This document shows positions 9,655 through 18,623 of a DNA stretch of 64,000 nt, in pieces. Under the pieces are notes generated by a model. The model did no database searches and was not told the DNA's origin. It saw nothing but the letters and a program-made list of their open reading frames with translations. The stretch lies in assembly GCF_002150505.1 (NCBI RefSeq), contig NZ_MSSV01000005.1:123578-187577 (forward strand), written 5' to 3'. The number at the start of each line of letters is the position of its first letter. Positions within the stretch are counted from its first letter, which is position 1. The DNA comes from Algoriphagus ratkowskyi (GTDB lineage: Bacteria; Bacteroidota; Bacteroidia; Cytophagales; Cyclobacteriaceae). A program made the translations under genes and the position numbers.

Positions 9655-10470
9655 CTATTTCAACTTCAATACGATTGGATTTATAGAATTAAGCTTTCCA
9701 TTTTCTACCAAAACCCCTTCTAATTCTACAGGGCTATAAGAATCATTTGGAGTAAATATCAATTTGTACGTACCCTGATCTAAACCAGTGATTTTATAAT
9801 TACCTTTTGCATCGACGAAGGTATTCATCGTGTCATCTCCTTTTTGAGCAGTCACTTTTACTGGTTGTGCTTCTAATGGAAGAATTTGTCCCATGATTCC
9901 AGCGGATATTTCGTCCAAATAGGCTCTTAATACCGGCTTTAATATGATCTGTCCAGAGTTTCCAGCCTCAACGATTGACTTCGCTGCATCAAAATCGATA
10001 ACAAGATTATAGGTCATTCCTCCCTCAATACGCTCATCGACTTTTATCTTCAGTCCACTTTGCTGAGCACTCGGTGTTTTCATATCATGACGTTGACCCT
10101 TCTTGATCACATAATTATTTTCTCCAAGAATCAATCTAAGCTGATCGATTTTTCCCTCGGGAAAATCTTCCGTACCTAATAATTTGCTATTTCCTCCTGT
10201 TAAGTCCAGAAGATTTATAGGCTGGCTTTCATTGTAAGTGATCTCATTCCATGATGAGTCATCATCGTTGTCGTCATCAATTCCCTCTTTGTCCACTTTA
10301 ACCCGAACAGCCAAAACCTCAACCCAGACCTCATCATATGATGCTGGTGCGTCTACTAAGCGAATATTTACACGAGCAGTATCACTGCTTGGATTCTCAT
10401 CATCTGACGTACATGACATAGCTATAAGCGCAAGTCCAGTAAGCAGGATATAAGAAAAAATATTTTTCAT
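9655..10470 (-). CDS. DUF4382 domain lipoprotein, second copy
   Basis: Paralogue of the neighbouring lipoprotein, 271 residues. The lipobox is IAMSC with C20. The DUF4382 part begins with RVNIRLVDAPASYDEVWVEV (about 34-53) and carries the shared LLDLTGGNSKLLGTE segment; in the other copy this is LVGGNALLLGRNE. An acidic run EGIDDDNDDDSS near residue 62-73 is present only here and could bind metal ions, which is an inference. The C-terminal 80 residues form a regulatory-like beta domain. Function unknown. It has its own terminator downstream and starts divergently from dgt. Confidence 0.8.
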   Translation of the reverse strand: MKNIFSYILLTGLALIAMSCTSDDENPSSDTARVNIRLVDAPASYDEVWVEVLAVRVKVDKEGIDDDNDDDSSWNEITYNESQPINLLDLTGGNSKLLGTEDFPEGKIDQLRLILGENNYVIKKGQRHDMKTPSAQQSGLKIKVDERIEGGMTYNLVIDFDAAKSIVEAGNSGQIILKPVLRAYLDEISAGIMGQILPLEAQPVKVTAQKGDDTMNTFVDAKGNYKITGLDQGTYKLIFTPNDSYSPVELEGVLVENGKLNSINPIVLKLK

Positions 10471-10569
10471 AGTTATTAAGTTTAATTGCTAGATAAAATC
10501 CAAGTACCGTGCCAACTGAATAATAATCAAATTTTAAAGTAATGTCTGAAGAGAATCTTATTTTTGGGA

Positions 10570-11919
10570 ATGATGAAATGGGAACGCCTTTTATCCAGAG
10601 GCAGATTTGGTGATAATCCGGGATTTATACCTACGCAAGTAACCCGAAGTGAGTTTGAAGTTGATTACGATCGAATAATTTTTTCGTCTCCATTTCGAAA
10701 TCTTCAGGACAAAACTCAAGTTTTTCCATTACCAGAACAGGCTTTTGTACATACACGATTAACACATAGCTTGGAGGTTTCCAGTGTGGGAAGATCTTTG
10801 GGGAAATCAGCTGGAGAAATGCTCCTGGAAAAGTACCCACAACTGTCTAATACAGGCATTACACCATTTGAAATTGGTGCTATTGTGGCTGCAGCAGCTT
10901 TAACACATGATATCGGAAATCCTCCTTTTGGTCATGCAGGAGAAGAAGCTATTTCTGATTTCTTCAAGTTTCACCCTTCGGGAAAATGCTGGGAATCTCA
11001 TGTCCGTACAGAGCAACTAGCAGATCTACAGAATTTTGAGGGAAACGCGCAAGGATTCAGAATGCTTGTTTCAAAGCAGTTTGGGTTAAAACTCACGTAT
11101 GCGACTTTGGCTACATTTACCAAATATCCTCGACCAAGCATGATTGCACACCGGGATATCGCTAGGAAAAGTCAGAAAAAATACGGCTTCTTTATCAATC
11201 AACTGGCAGACTTTGAACAAATGGGAGCGGTCTTAGGAATGGAGAAATCCAGTCCAGAATGCTGGTATAGACATCCGCTCGCATTCCTCGTGGAAGCAGC
11301 GGATGATATTTGCTACAGCATCATCGATTTAGAGGATGGCTGTACGCTAGGCTTGGTGAGTTTTGAAGAGACGGTGAAGCTTCTCGCACCGATTTTGAAG
11401 GACAAACTTGATCCAAATAAGTTAAAAGAACCAAGAACAGAAGCTCAAAATCTGGGTGCTCTACGAGCGCTGGCTATAGGAGAATTGATTGGCGAATGTG
11501 TAGAAGTATTTGGCAACTATGAGGAAAGTATGTGCAAAGGAAATTTTGATAAGGCTTTGACCGACATTATTCCTTCGGCTAAAGCATTGAAGAAAATTAC
11601 AGAAGTGTCTGTAGAAAAAATCTATAGATCTCAAATTGTTTTAGAAAAAGAAGCAGCTGGATTTCAAGTCTTAGAGGGCTTGTTAGAAGTGTTTTCCAAG
11701 GCACTTTACCATCAGTTCTACGATCTGGAAAATTTCTCAGGTCAAGATAAAAGTATCTTGAGACTATTACCTGCCGACTTCCCACTGAAAGGCTGGGGGG
11801 CTGAGGTAAATCCGTATCCAATGCTTCGAAGTTTGGTAGATTTTATCTCTGGTATGACTGACAAGTATGCACTGAATCTCTATCGCCGGGTCAAAGGAAT
11901 TTCATTCCCTGGATCGTAG
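10570..11919 (+). CDS. dgt: Deoxyguanosinetriphosphate triphosphohydrolase
   Basis: HD-domain enzyme that splits dGTP into deoxyguanosine and triphosphate, balancing dNTP pools. The metal-binding motifs are HTRLTHSLEVSSVGRSLG (about 62-79) and ALTHDIGNPPFGHAGE (about 116-131), followed by the later VEAADDICYSIIDLEDG stretch. At 449 residues from this ATG it has family length. A TTG six bases further up is in frame, and a second ATG follows directly, so the exact start is uncertain by one to two codons. The 3' end overlaps the convergent VOC gene by 40 bp. Confidence 0.93.
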   Translation: MMKWERLLSRGRFGDNPGFIPTQVTRSEFEVDYDRIIFSSPFRNLQDKTQVFPLPEQAFVHTRLTHSLEVSSVGRSLGKSAGEMLLEKYPQLSNTGITPFEIGAIVAAAALTHDIGNPPFGHAGEEAISDFFKFHPSGKCWESHVRTEQLADLQNFEGNAQGFRMLVSKQFGLKLTYATLATFTKYPRPSMIAHRDIARKSQKKYGFFINQLADFEQMGAVLGMEKSSPECWYRHPLAFLVEAADDICYSIIDLEDGCTLGLVSFEETVKLLAPILKDKLDPNKLKEPRTEAQNLGALRALAIGELIGECVEVFGNYEESMCKGNFDKALTDIIPSAKALKKITEVSVEKIYRSQIVLEKEAAGFQVLEGLLEVFSKALYHQFYDLENFSGQDKSILRLLPADFPLKGWGAEVNPYPMLRSLVDFISGMTDKYALNLYRRVKGISFPGS

Positions 11920-12299
11920 CTCACAGAAGTAATCCAATAAGTGTTCCCAAAAGGATCTTTGATGCCTCCGCTTCTTCCATAAGGCTGATTTGATACATTC
12001 ATAATGATGACTGCTCCTAACTCAATGGCAAGCTCAAAAGCAGCATCTGCATCTTTGACATAGACAAATAGTCCTGAGTTTTGAATTTCATAATCAGGTG
12101 TTGCTTCTGCGATCATCACCGTGCTTTCACCTATTATGATCTCCGCGTGCATAATTGTATTCTTATCTCGCATCTCTTTCAATACTACTTTCGCAGAAAA
12201 AACTTCTTCAGCGAATTTGATAAAAGATGCAGCATCTTTGAGAATTAAATAGGGCATCACTGCCTGATAATCTGCCGGAACTTTAAGGTCTAGGATCAT
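11880..12299 (-). CDS. VOC (glyoxalase/PhnB-like) family protein
   Basis: Small cytoplasmic protein of 139 residues with a single vicinal-oxygen-chelate fold of PhnB-type. Its start, VMPYLILKDAASFIKFAEEVF, is typical, and the C-terminal IKDPFGNTYWIT matches the usual DPFGNxW ending. It may bind metal or a small ligand, but the substrate cannot be told. It is transcribed alone. The last 40 bases are antisense to the end of dgt; both frames stay intact, so a convergent overlap is real rather than an annotation error. Confidence 0.83.
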   Translation of the reverse strand: MILDLKVPADYQAVMPYLILKDAASFIKFAEEVFSAKVVLKEMRDKNTIMHAEIIIGESTVMIAEATPDYEIQNSGLFVYVKDADAAFELAIELGAVIIMNVSNQPYGRSGGIKDPFGNTYWITSVSYDPGNEIPLTRR

Positions 12300-12543
12300 A
12301 TCTGATTAAGGTTTATATACGGATAAGATAAATAATTGCGAAATCTATAACTTGAATTTTTGCTGACGACGGCAAAAAACGTACTATGGATGAGACATTA
12401 AATTTCTTCTATAATGCTAAAATTTGCCAGAGGCTTAAAACTTGTTATAATCTAAGCTCTTGCTTTTCAATATTTCGTATCTAAGTGGATTAGAATAAAT
12501 GAATTTCCAGCCTATTCACCCTCTTGCTAAATAAGACCCAGTT

Positions 12544-15500
12544 ATGAAAAAGACCTTAATCATTGTTTTAGGTGTATTTATATTTTTGATCGCTGTCGCA
12601 GTGGCTGTCCCCTTTATTTTTAAAGACAAAATAGTTGCACGTATAGACCAAGAAATTGCCCAGTCTATAAACGCTAAAGTTATTTACGATATAGATAATG
12701 TGAGTATAAGTCTCTTTAGAAGATTTCCGAATGTATCTGCAAGAATCAAAGACTTTGATATCGTAGGAAATGCCCCATTTGAAAACGACACCTTGGTTTC
12801 ACTTCAGGAATTAGCCATCGATTTGAATCTTAAATCTGTCTTATTTGACGATTATCCAACCTTGACCGGAGTGCATTTGAACGGTGGCAATGTTTACATC
12901 AAAGTCTTGGAAGATGGTATCGCCAACTACGATATAGCTTTCCCCTCAGAAGAAGTAGCGGTAGAAACAAGCGCGAGTAATTTTCAGATCGGTGTGGATA
13001 AGATCGAAATCAGTAATCTAAATGTAGTTTATGACGATAGACAGCTCAATTATTTCATGGCTTTGGGAGGAATTAATGCCACAGGTTCTGGCGATTTCAC
13101 TGCAGATGTCTATGATCTTCCTATTGAATTAGATGCCCAGATCGCAGACATCACCTATGAGAATGTCAGCTACCTTTCCAACAAAACTTTTAAAGGGAAA
13201 ACCGTATTAACCATTGATTTGGAACAAATGAGGTTCACGCTGGGAGAAAGTAATTTTCAGCTGAATGACTTTTTATTTGACCTCAATGGATACCTCGCAA
13301 TGCTTGGTGACGATATGGAAATGGATTTCAATATCGAGGGAATAGATAATGAGTTTAAAAGCATTTTGTCCTTGGTACCTGGGATTTATTCAGAGAGTTT
13401 TTCAAGTTTGAAAACTTCCGGAACGATGGATTTCAAAGGAAAAGTAAAGGGTATTTACAATGATGAGAAAATTCCTTCTTTTGATATTTCACTGAAAGTG
13501 GCCGATGGAATGTTCCAGTATCCTAACCTGTCAAAACCTGTAAAGAATGTCAATTTGGATCTTCAGGCAAAAAACGAGACAGACAATCTGGATAATACTT
13601 CCATTTCCATTCCTGCGTTCGACCTAGACTTCGGTAGCAATCCGATTTCCGGAAAATTGTACCTCTCTGATTTGGTCAGCTACACGATAGATGCAGCGCT
13701 AAAAGGCAAGCTGAATCTAGAGGAATTAACTTCTATTTTCCCAATTGAAGGACTAGCATTAAAGGGAAATCTGGACATAGATGCAACTGCCAAAGGCAGA
13801 TATGATTCAATTGCGGGAATTATTCCAGCTATCAACGCCAAAATACTTTTGGCTAATGGCTATGTAAAAAGCGTAGATTATCCTGCGCCAATTGAAAAAC
13901 TAAATGTCAATGCATCAGCTCAAAATCCTAATGGAAGTATGACGGATTTTCTTGTTGATCTTAGCCAATTTGGCTTTGAGCTGGAAGGCGAAGCAATCAA
14001 TGGAACTCTGAAAATCCGAGATTTCGAAAAACTTATCTGGGATGGTGAAATCAAAGGCGGTGTGGATCTAAAAAAGATATTGGCCATTTTCCCTATGGAT
14101 GATATGATAATGGAAGGACGCATACTAGCTGATATCAATACCAAAGGATCTTATGAAGCGGTGGAAGCCAAAAAATATAACCAACTGGAAACTCGTGGAT
14201 CAATGGCCGTCAGCAATTTCAAGTATTCATCTACGGATGTTCCTCAGGGAATTCAGATCGCCAAAGCAATAGCGGAATTTACACCAGAGCGTATAAATCT
14301 GACTGAGTTCGACTCTAAAATCGGAGAAAGTCCTCTTCAAGCTACTGGTTCACTTTCCAATTACATGGAATATCTTTTGGGTGAAAATGGCTCGCTTAAA
14401 GGACAACTGGCCATGAACAGCAGCAGATTCAATGTAAACGAATGGATGAGTGAGAATTCATCTAAAGACACTACAAGCAGTGAGCTTTCTGTCATAGAGT
14501 TGCCAAAAAATATTGATTTCAAAATGACTGTGGCTGCAAATGAAGTACTTTATGACAACATGAACCTCAAAGAAGTTAAAGGCGATATGTCGTTGAAAGA
14601 TGGTGTTTTGACCTTTTCTGATGCTTCCATGAAAACGATGGGTGGCACGATAGGTTTGTCAGGAAACTACGATCCAAGAGATCTCACGGCTCCAGCATTC
14701 AGATTCAATTTGAATATCGCTGAGCTTAGTATAGCTGAAGCTTTCAAGTCTTTCAATACGGTAAAAGCATTTGCTCCGATAGCACAAAATTTGACGGGAA
14801 AATTCAATTCCAATCTTAATTTCTCAGGAAAACTCGGACAAGATATGATGCCTTTATTATCCAGTCTGGATGGTCAAGGTGTATTAAAAGTCCTCGAAAC
14901 GGCATTGAAAGACAGTAAAATCCTAGAAGAAATCACCAGTCTTACTAAGCTCAAGGATGTTAATTCACTTCAGATGAAAAATATTTCCATTCCGATCACT
15001 ATTGAAAATGGTGTGATGGATGTCAAGCCTTTTGATGTGAGGCTATGGGATTACCAAGCCAACGTGCAGGGAACTGCAGGTTTTGATGGCTCAATAAACT
15101 ACTTGGTTAATATGCTGATTCCAGCAGGAAAGTTTGGATCTCAAGCAAACTCGATTTTGGCAACTATCACTGGAACTGCAACGGATGAGAACACCACAAT
15201 TCCATTGGCATTGAATCTTTCAGGAACTTACAACTCACCGAAGATTTCCTTTGCTGGTGGTAATAGCATCGAATCTTTATTGGCAAATGCGCTCAAAGCA
15301 AGAGTAAGCGGAGAGGTTGCAGGCCTACAAACAAAAGCAACAGAGCAATTTAATGCAGCACAAGACAGCGTAAAGCAAGTGCTCAAAGCGAAATCAGCAA
15401 TAGCTCAGGATAGTGCCAAAAAGGAACTTGAAAAACATGTAGATGTAGCCAAGGACAAAGCGGTAGATGAAGCGAAGAAGCTATTGAAAGGCTTTTTCCC

Positions 15501-15552
15501 TAAAAGTACTCCTGCTGCAAAACCAGATACCACGACTGTGAGAAAGGATTAA
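12544..15552 (+). CDS. AsmA family protein
   Basis: Very large envelope protein (1002 residues). It has an N-terminal membrane anchor at 4-26, then the AsmA-type start with the segment ISLFRRFPNVSARIKDFDIVG (cut here) near 55. Long repetitive beta-rich stretches follow that fit the repeating-beta-groove lipid-transport fold known for AsmA-like proteins. The last about 90 residues are rich in Ala, Lys and Asp and look helical. Likely role is in moving lipids between membranes or in outer-membrane assembly, by family analogy. It stands alone: the next gene is convergent. Confidence 0.85.
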   Translation: MKKTLIIVLGVFIFLIAVAVAVPFIFKDKIVARIDQEIAQSINAKVIYDIDNVSISLFRRFPNVSARIKDFDIVGNAPFENDTLVSLQELAIDLNLKSVLFDDYPTLTGVHLNGGNVYIKVLEDGIANYDIAFPSEEVAVETSASNFQIGVDKIEISNLNVVYDDRQLNYFMALGGINATGSGDFTADVYDLPIELDAQIADITYENVSYLSNKTFKGKTVLTIDLEQMRFTLGESNFQLNDFLFDLNGYLAMLGDDMEMDFNIEGIDNEFKSILSLVPGIYSESFSSLKTSGTMDFKGKVKGIYNDEKIPSFDISLKVADGMFQYPNLSKPVKNVNLDLQAKNETDNLDNTSISIPAFDLDFGSNPISGKLYLSDLVSYTIDAALKGKLNLEELTSIFPIEGLALKGNLDIDATAKGRYDSIAGIIPAINAKILLANGYVKSVDYPAPIEKLNVNASAQNPNGSMTDFLVDLSQFGFELEGEAINGTLKIRDFEKLIWDGEIKGGVDLKKILAIFPMDDMIMEGRILADINTKGSYEAVEAKKYNQLETRGSMAVSNFKYSSTDVPQGIQIAKAIAEFTPERINLTEFDSKIGESPLQATGSLSNYMEYLLGENGSLKGQLAMNSSRFNVNEWMSENSSKDTTSSELSVIELPKNIDFKMTVAANEVLYDNMNLKEVKGDMSLKDGVLTFSDASMKTMGGTIGLSGNYDPRDLTAPAFRFNLNIAELSIAEAFKSFNTVKAFAPIAQNLTGKFNSNLNFSGKLGQDMMPLLSSLDGQGVLKVLETALKDSKILEEITSLTKLKDVNSLQMKNISIPITIENGVMDVKPFDVRLWDYQANVQGTAGFDGSINYLVNMLIPAGKFGSQANSILATITGTATDENTTIPLALNLSGTYNSPKISFAGGNSIESLLANALKARVSGEVAGLQTKATEQFNAAQDSVKQVLKAKSAIAQDSAKKELEKHVDVAKDKAVDEAKKLLKGFFPKSTPAAKPDTTTVRKD

Positions 15553-15581
15553 TACTTATAAGTTTGAGCGATGGGGAGTTG

Positions 15582-15845
15582 TCAGTTTGAGCGAAAGTTC
15601 TTAATCTCTTTGCCAGCCAATTGATTTTGCCAGCGATCCAAAACTGGCTGCTCTAAGTGCGCTTCTCTGTATTCGTCTGGATTCATGATGGGAATTCCTT
15701 TAATGATCGGATACAGTCGAGTACATGTGGCACAAGTGAGCCAACCTTCGATGATATTCTCTTTCTCATCTTTCAGGATTATTTTCAAATCCAGATCTTC
15801 CTTATCGAAGGGGCAACACAATTTTTGTATAGTTTCTAATTTCAT
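15582..15845 (-). CDS. Trm112-like (UPF0434) small zinc-ribbon protein
   Basis: An 87-residue protein with two cysteine pairs spaced as in the Trm112/YcaR family: C10, C11 in KLCCPFDKEDL and CATC near 38-41, then the YPIIKGIPIMNPDE motif. In eukaryotes and archaea Trm112 stabilises methyltransferases; the bacterial role is unclear. It lies 108 bp downstream of the ThiE-like gene, on the same strand as a methyltransferase two genes further up, so it may be a partner for that enzyme. That is inference. An inverted repeat fills part of the gap to the ThiE-like gene. Confidence 0.82.
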   Translation of the reverse strand: MKLETIQKLCCPFDKEDLDLKIILKDEKENIIEGWLTCATCTRLYPIIKGIPIMNPDEYREAHLEQPVLDRWQNQLAGKEIKNFRSN

Positions 15846-15895
15846 GAGTTTATGTTTGTTTGTTAGCGGTCACACCGATTAGTCGGGGCGGGCTA

Positions 15896-15956
15896 TGAAA
15901 TCGTGCATGGTAAATAATCTTCCCATCGTTTAACAGTTTGGTCATGCTCGATTTCA
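15896..15956 (-). repeat. Long-range inverted repeat downstream of ThiE-like gene
   Basis: The 14-base arm at 15896-15909 (TGAAATCGTGCATG) is matched in reverse at 15943-15956 (CATGCTCGATTTCA) with one mismatch, around a 33-base loop. The right arm includes the stop codon of the ThiE-like gene. No T-run follows, so it is not a classic terminator. It may stabilise an mRNA end or attenuate readthrough into the Trm112-like gene. Confidence 0.55.
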
Positions 15957-16604
15957 TTTTTTTAGGTCAGATAGTAGTTGTTGATACTGAGAAATAGCGT
16001 TTCCAGGATCTGCAGCGCTCATCACACCGGATACTACGGCAATGCCGTCAAATTCCAGAGATTGGAGCTGCACGAGCATTTCGGTAGAGATTCCACCAGC
16101 CAAGAAAATTGGGATGGAGGTATGTTTTCTTGTCTTTCTCACTGTTTCAAACTCCACCAAATCACAACTATTGGCAGTCGATGATGGAAACATAGAACAG
16201 AAGGAGAGGTAGTCTACATCTGCTAAAATGGCCATCTTAATATGTTCAAAGTCATTATTTACAGTGATTCCAATGATTTTTCCCTGTTGCTTCAGCTGGG
16301 GAATTGATGATAAATATTCATCAGTCAACTCGTCAAAATGCACTCCATCCAGTCCAAATAGTTCGGCCCATTCAGGATGATTATTTATCAGAATAGGAAT
16401 TCCTGAGCGGTTACAGATCATTTTAATTTTAGCTATCAAAGCAGGTACTTGATCGTGAGACTGAAAATTGTCCCAAATCTGCAGCGCACATGGTTTCGCC
16501 GTAACCGCTTTTTCCAATGATTCTAAAAGCTGGCTTTCTTCCATAGAAGGGTCAATCACCAGGTATATTCCGGAGTTAATTTTCGCTTGTTGATTCATTT
16601 CCAT
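15954..16604 (-). CDS. Divergent ThiE-like (thiamin phosphate synthase family) protein
   Basis: A 216-residue TIM-barrel protein with the layout of thiamin phosphate synthase, which joins HMP-diphosphate and thiazole phosphate. Recognisable segments are ALQIWDN (about 40-46), PILINNHPEW, GLDGVHFDE, IIGITVNN and LAGGISTEM, ending with DGIAVVSGVM. The key loops are altered: the usual QLR-K region reads LQIWDN, the ND pair reads NN, and the TTK segment reads SSTANS. So it may be a specialised or degenerate paralogue. It follows the PurM-like gene with a 10-bp overlap and lies in a TPP-riboswitch operon, which supports a thiamin role. Confidence 0.75.
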   Translation of the reverse strand: MEMNQQAKINSGIYLVIDPSMEESQLLESLEKAVTAKPCALQIWDNFQSHDQVPALIAKIKMICNRSGIPILINNHPEWAELFGLDGVHFDELTDEYLSSIPQLKQQGKIIGITVNNDFEHIKMAILADVDYLSFCSMFPSSTANSCDLVEFETVRKTRKHTSIPIFLAGGISTEMLVQLQSLEFDGIAVVSGVMSAADPGNAISQYQQLLSDLKK

Positions 16605-17650
16605 CCCGCTTTTAATGCATCAAAATAAGCAGCCCAATAGGGATCTGTCTCCTGATAGACTAGGGGAGAGGTAGTGCCTAACTTTTGGATTTGAATGCCA
16701 GATATACTTTCAGTCACTCTTCCCACTTCAGTGCAGAGAATATTTTCTTCAGTAAGTCTCTTGATCACATCATCAGATTTTTTGGGATCGCAAGCAATGA
16801 TCATGGATCCCGCACCCACACAGTAGCGGGGATCGAGCCCAAACAAACCTGAAATGGCAGCAGCTATATTTCCAATTGGTAGCAATTCATTCACTACTAG
16901 TCCTCCTTTCTCAGATGCAACAAGCATTTCATAAATAGCACCTAATACTCCACCTTCAGTGACATCATGCATCGCATGAATCTCCGTGAACTTCTTCTCC
17001 GTTCCAGCTGCCACTAGCGCATCCTTGAGAGAGGAAGTATGATAAAATTGCGCACATGCTGATTGGTAAACTTCTATCCCTAGCATTCGCTTGATAGTTT
17101 CGGGAAAGCTCATTCCCAAAATGGCTGTTGCTGTCAAAGCGCATGATTTCGTCACCAGAATCACGTCTCCTTCTTGTGCACCGGTGGAGCATAGCATCTC
17201 AGATTCTTTTGCTATAGTGATCAAGGTACCGCCTCCGGCAAAAGTCGAATTTTGTCCATGCACAAATCCCGTATGACCACCTGTGATCGCAATACCTAAT
17301 TCTTTGCAATAGCTATCGATATGTCCCCAATAAGTGCTGAAATCCGCATTAGAAAGCGTTTCCGGCAGATTCAGCACAAACTGTCCATACTGCGGAGCAA
17401 AGCCAATAGTGGCCATATCGTTTGCCATCAGGTGTACACTGAGCCAGGCTGACTCCTGCAAACCCAAGGAAGGTATCAATGAAAGTGGATCGCTGGTAGC
17501 CGCCATCGCCAGACCTCCAGGAAGTGAGGTTATCGATACATCTACTCCAAAAGCTGGCCCTTGTATCACCTCGTTTCGCGAAGCTCCCAGCCTTCCAGCC
17601 AGCAATTTTTGGTAGCCTTCATGAGTGATTTTGCCTAGATCAGCCATCAA
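16595..17650 (-). CDS. AIR synthase-related (PurM/ThiL/HypE-like) protein
   Basis: A 351-residue protein of the PurM superfamily, whose members bind ATP and include ThiL, HypE, SelD and PurM. Shared features are a front segment FGVDVSITSLPGGLAMAATSD (cut here), the LMANDMATIGFAPQYGQF region like the ThiL NDLAAMGA motif, and TGGHTGFV and DVTEGGVLGAIYEM in the C-terminal half. Exact reaction is not given by the sequence. In this TPP-controlled operon a thiamin-phosphate kinase role is the best guess, but it does not look like a standard ThiL. Its start overlaps the stop of the methyltransferase gene by 4 bp. Confidence 0.78.
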   Translation of the reverse strand: MMADLGKITHEGYQKLLAGRLGASRNEVIQGPAFGVDVSITSLPGGLAMAATSDPLSLIPSLGLQESAWLSVHLMANDMATIGFAPQYGQFVLNLPETLSNADFSTYWGHIDSYCKELGIAITGGHTGFVHGQNSTFAGGGTLITIAKESEMLCSTGAQEGDVILVTKSCALTATAILGMSFPETIKRMLGIEVYQSACAQFYHTSSLKDALVAAGTEKKFTEIHAMHDVTEGGVLGAIYEMLVASEKGGLVVNELLPIGNIAAAISGLFGLDPRYCVGAGSMIIACDPKKSDDVIKRLTEENILCTEVGRVTESISGIQIQKLGTTSPLVYQETDPYWAAYFDALKAGWK

Positions 17651-18369
17651 TCGACATCATTCAATTTGACATATAAACCAAAAAAGTCTCCATAAGGAAC
17701 ACTCCATTGCTGGACAGGAAACCACTTTGGAAGACCAGTGCATGACCACTCAATCGTGTAATCTCTTCCTTCCAGCGCTTCTTCAATGATCTTAATGAGC
17801 ATCGCTGGTGTGTAAAAAGTAGCGGTGACATAGAACGGATTTTTACCAAAAACCTGCTGAACTCTTCGTCGAAGCACTTTTGGAGAATTTCGATTCATCA
17901 TTCCCATTGCAATGCCGTATTTGGCCACGCGGGCAGATTCCCGAATCACTTTCACAGGATCCTTGTAATATTCAAACGTAGTGATGAAAGCCAAGGAATC
18001 GAATGTATGATCCTTAAATGGCATGTGATGCGAATCCGCCATGACCAAGTCGCCGTCAAACAAATGAACCGCTTGGGAAAGCATCAGCGGAGAAATATCA
18101 CCTCCAGTTGCTGTTATACCGATTTCCTTCCACCAGCGCGTAAATCTTGTAGTGCCACAGCCAAATTCTAAGAGGGTTTTTACTCGTTTGTCTTTTGACA
18201 CCAGTTGCTCCATGACTTTCTTTTGCCATACTTCGGCGCGCTTGTATCTCCCTTCATACCAAAGCTCATAGGTGTCTGTGTGCGCCCGGTTGAAAAACCA
18301 TTCAGGACGATTTTGCCAGTTTTTCTGCGCGTCAGGCAGTAATTCGAAATTCTTTTTCTCGAGTTCCAT
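17647..18369 (-). CDS. SAM-dependent methyltransferase in TPP-riboswitch operon
   Basis: A 240-residue class I methyltransferase. The SAM-binding motif I is LLEFGCGTTRF (about 67-77), with GGDISPLML as motif II and ITTFEYYKDPVKVIRESARV after it. Substrate is unknown. It is the first gene after a TPP riboswitch and directly precedes the PurM-like and ThiE-like genes, so it is probably repressed by thiamin diphosphate. Methyltransferases are not standard members of thiamin operons, so a new role in thiamin or precursor handling is possible (inference). Confidence 0.85.
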   Translation of the reverse strand: MELEKKNFELLPDAQKNWQNRPEWFFNRAHTDTYELWYEGRYKRAEVWQKKVMEQLVSKDKRVKTLLEFGCGTTRFTRWWKEIGITATGGDISPLMLSQAVHLFDGDLVMADSHHMPFKDHTFDSLAFITTFEYYKDPVKVIRESARVAKYGIAMGMMNRNSPKVLRRRVQQVFGKNPFYVTATFYTPAMLIKIIEEALEGRDYTIEWSCTGLPKWFPVQQWSVPYGDFFGLYVKLNDVD

Positions 18370-18450
18370 AGGGAATGTTAGGTTGCAAAAATATTAACTG
18401 CATTTCCTGCGGTCAGACAACCAAGAGAAAACAAAGGCGTTTTCTGGCTT

Positions 18451-18530
18451 AAGCATCCCTACGTTGGCATGATCCAAATCAGGTAATTCGGGTATTTTCT
18501 CAGCCTTCCCAAAGGAAAGCACCCCGTGCA
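18451..18530 (-). promoter_or_regulatory. TPP riboswitch (THI element)
   Basis: Read on the minus strand, this leader holds the conserved core blocks in order: GGGGTGC, GGCTGAGA, ATACCCG, ACCTGATTTGGAT and ATGCCAACGTAGGGA. These match the thiM-type aptamer closely, including the CUGAGA pocket that reads the pyrimidine of thiamin diphosphate. It lies 82-161 bases ahead of the methyltransferase start. Between them is a hairpin with AGAAAAC/GTTTTCT arms (about 18424-18443) without a T-run, so translational rather than termination control is more likely. Confidence 0.96.
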
Positions 18531-18623
18531 ATAATTTCAAATATAGGTGAAAAAGAGTAAGCTAAAAACCTAAAGAGGTATTTAGATAATCATCATTATT
18601 CAAAGCTTAAACTTAGAGGTCTC

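Noticed and set aside
10559..10566. TATTTTTG box right before dgt as a promoter
   Set aside because: It would place the transcription start at or past the ATG and has no -33 partner.
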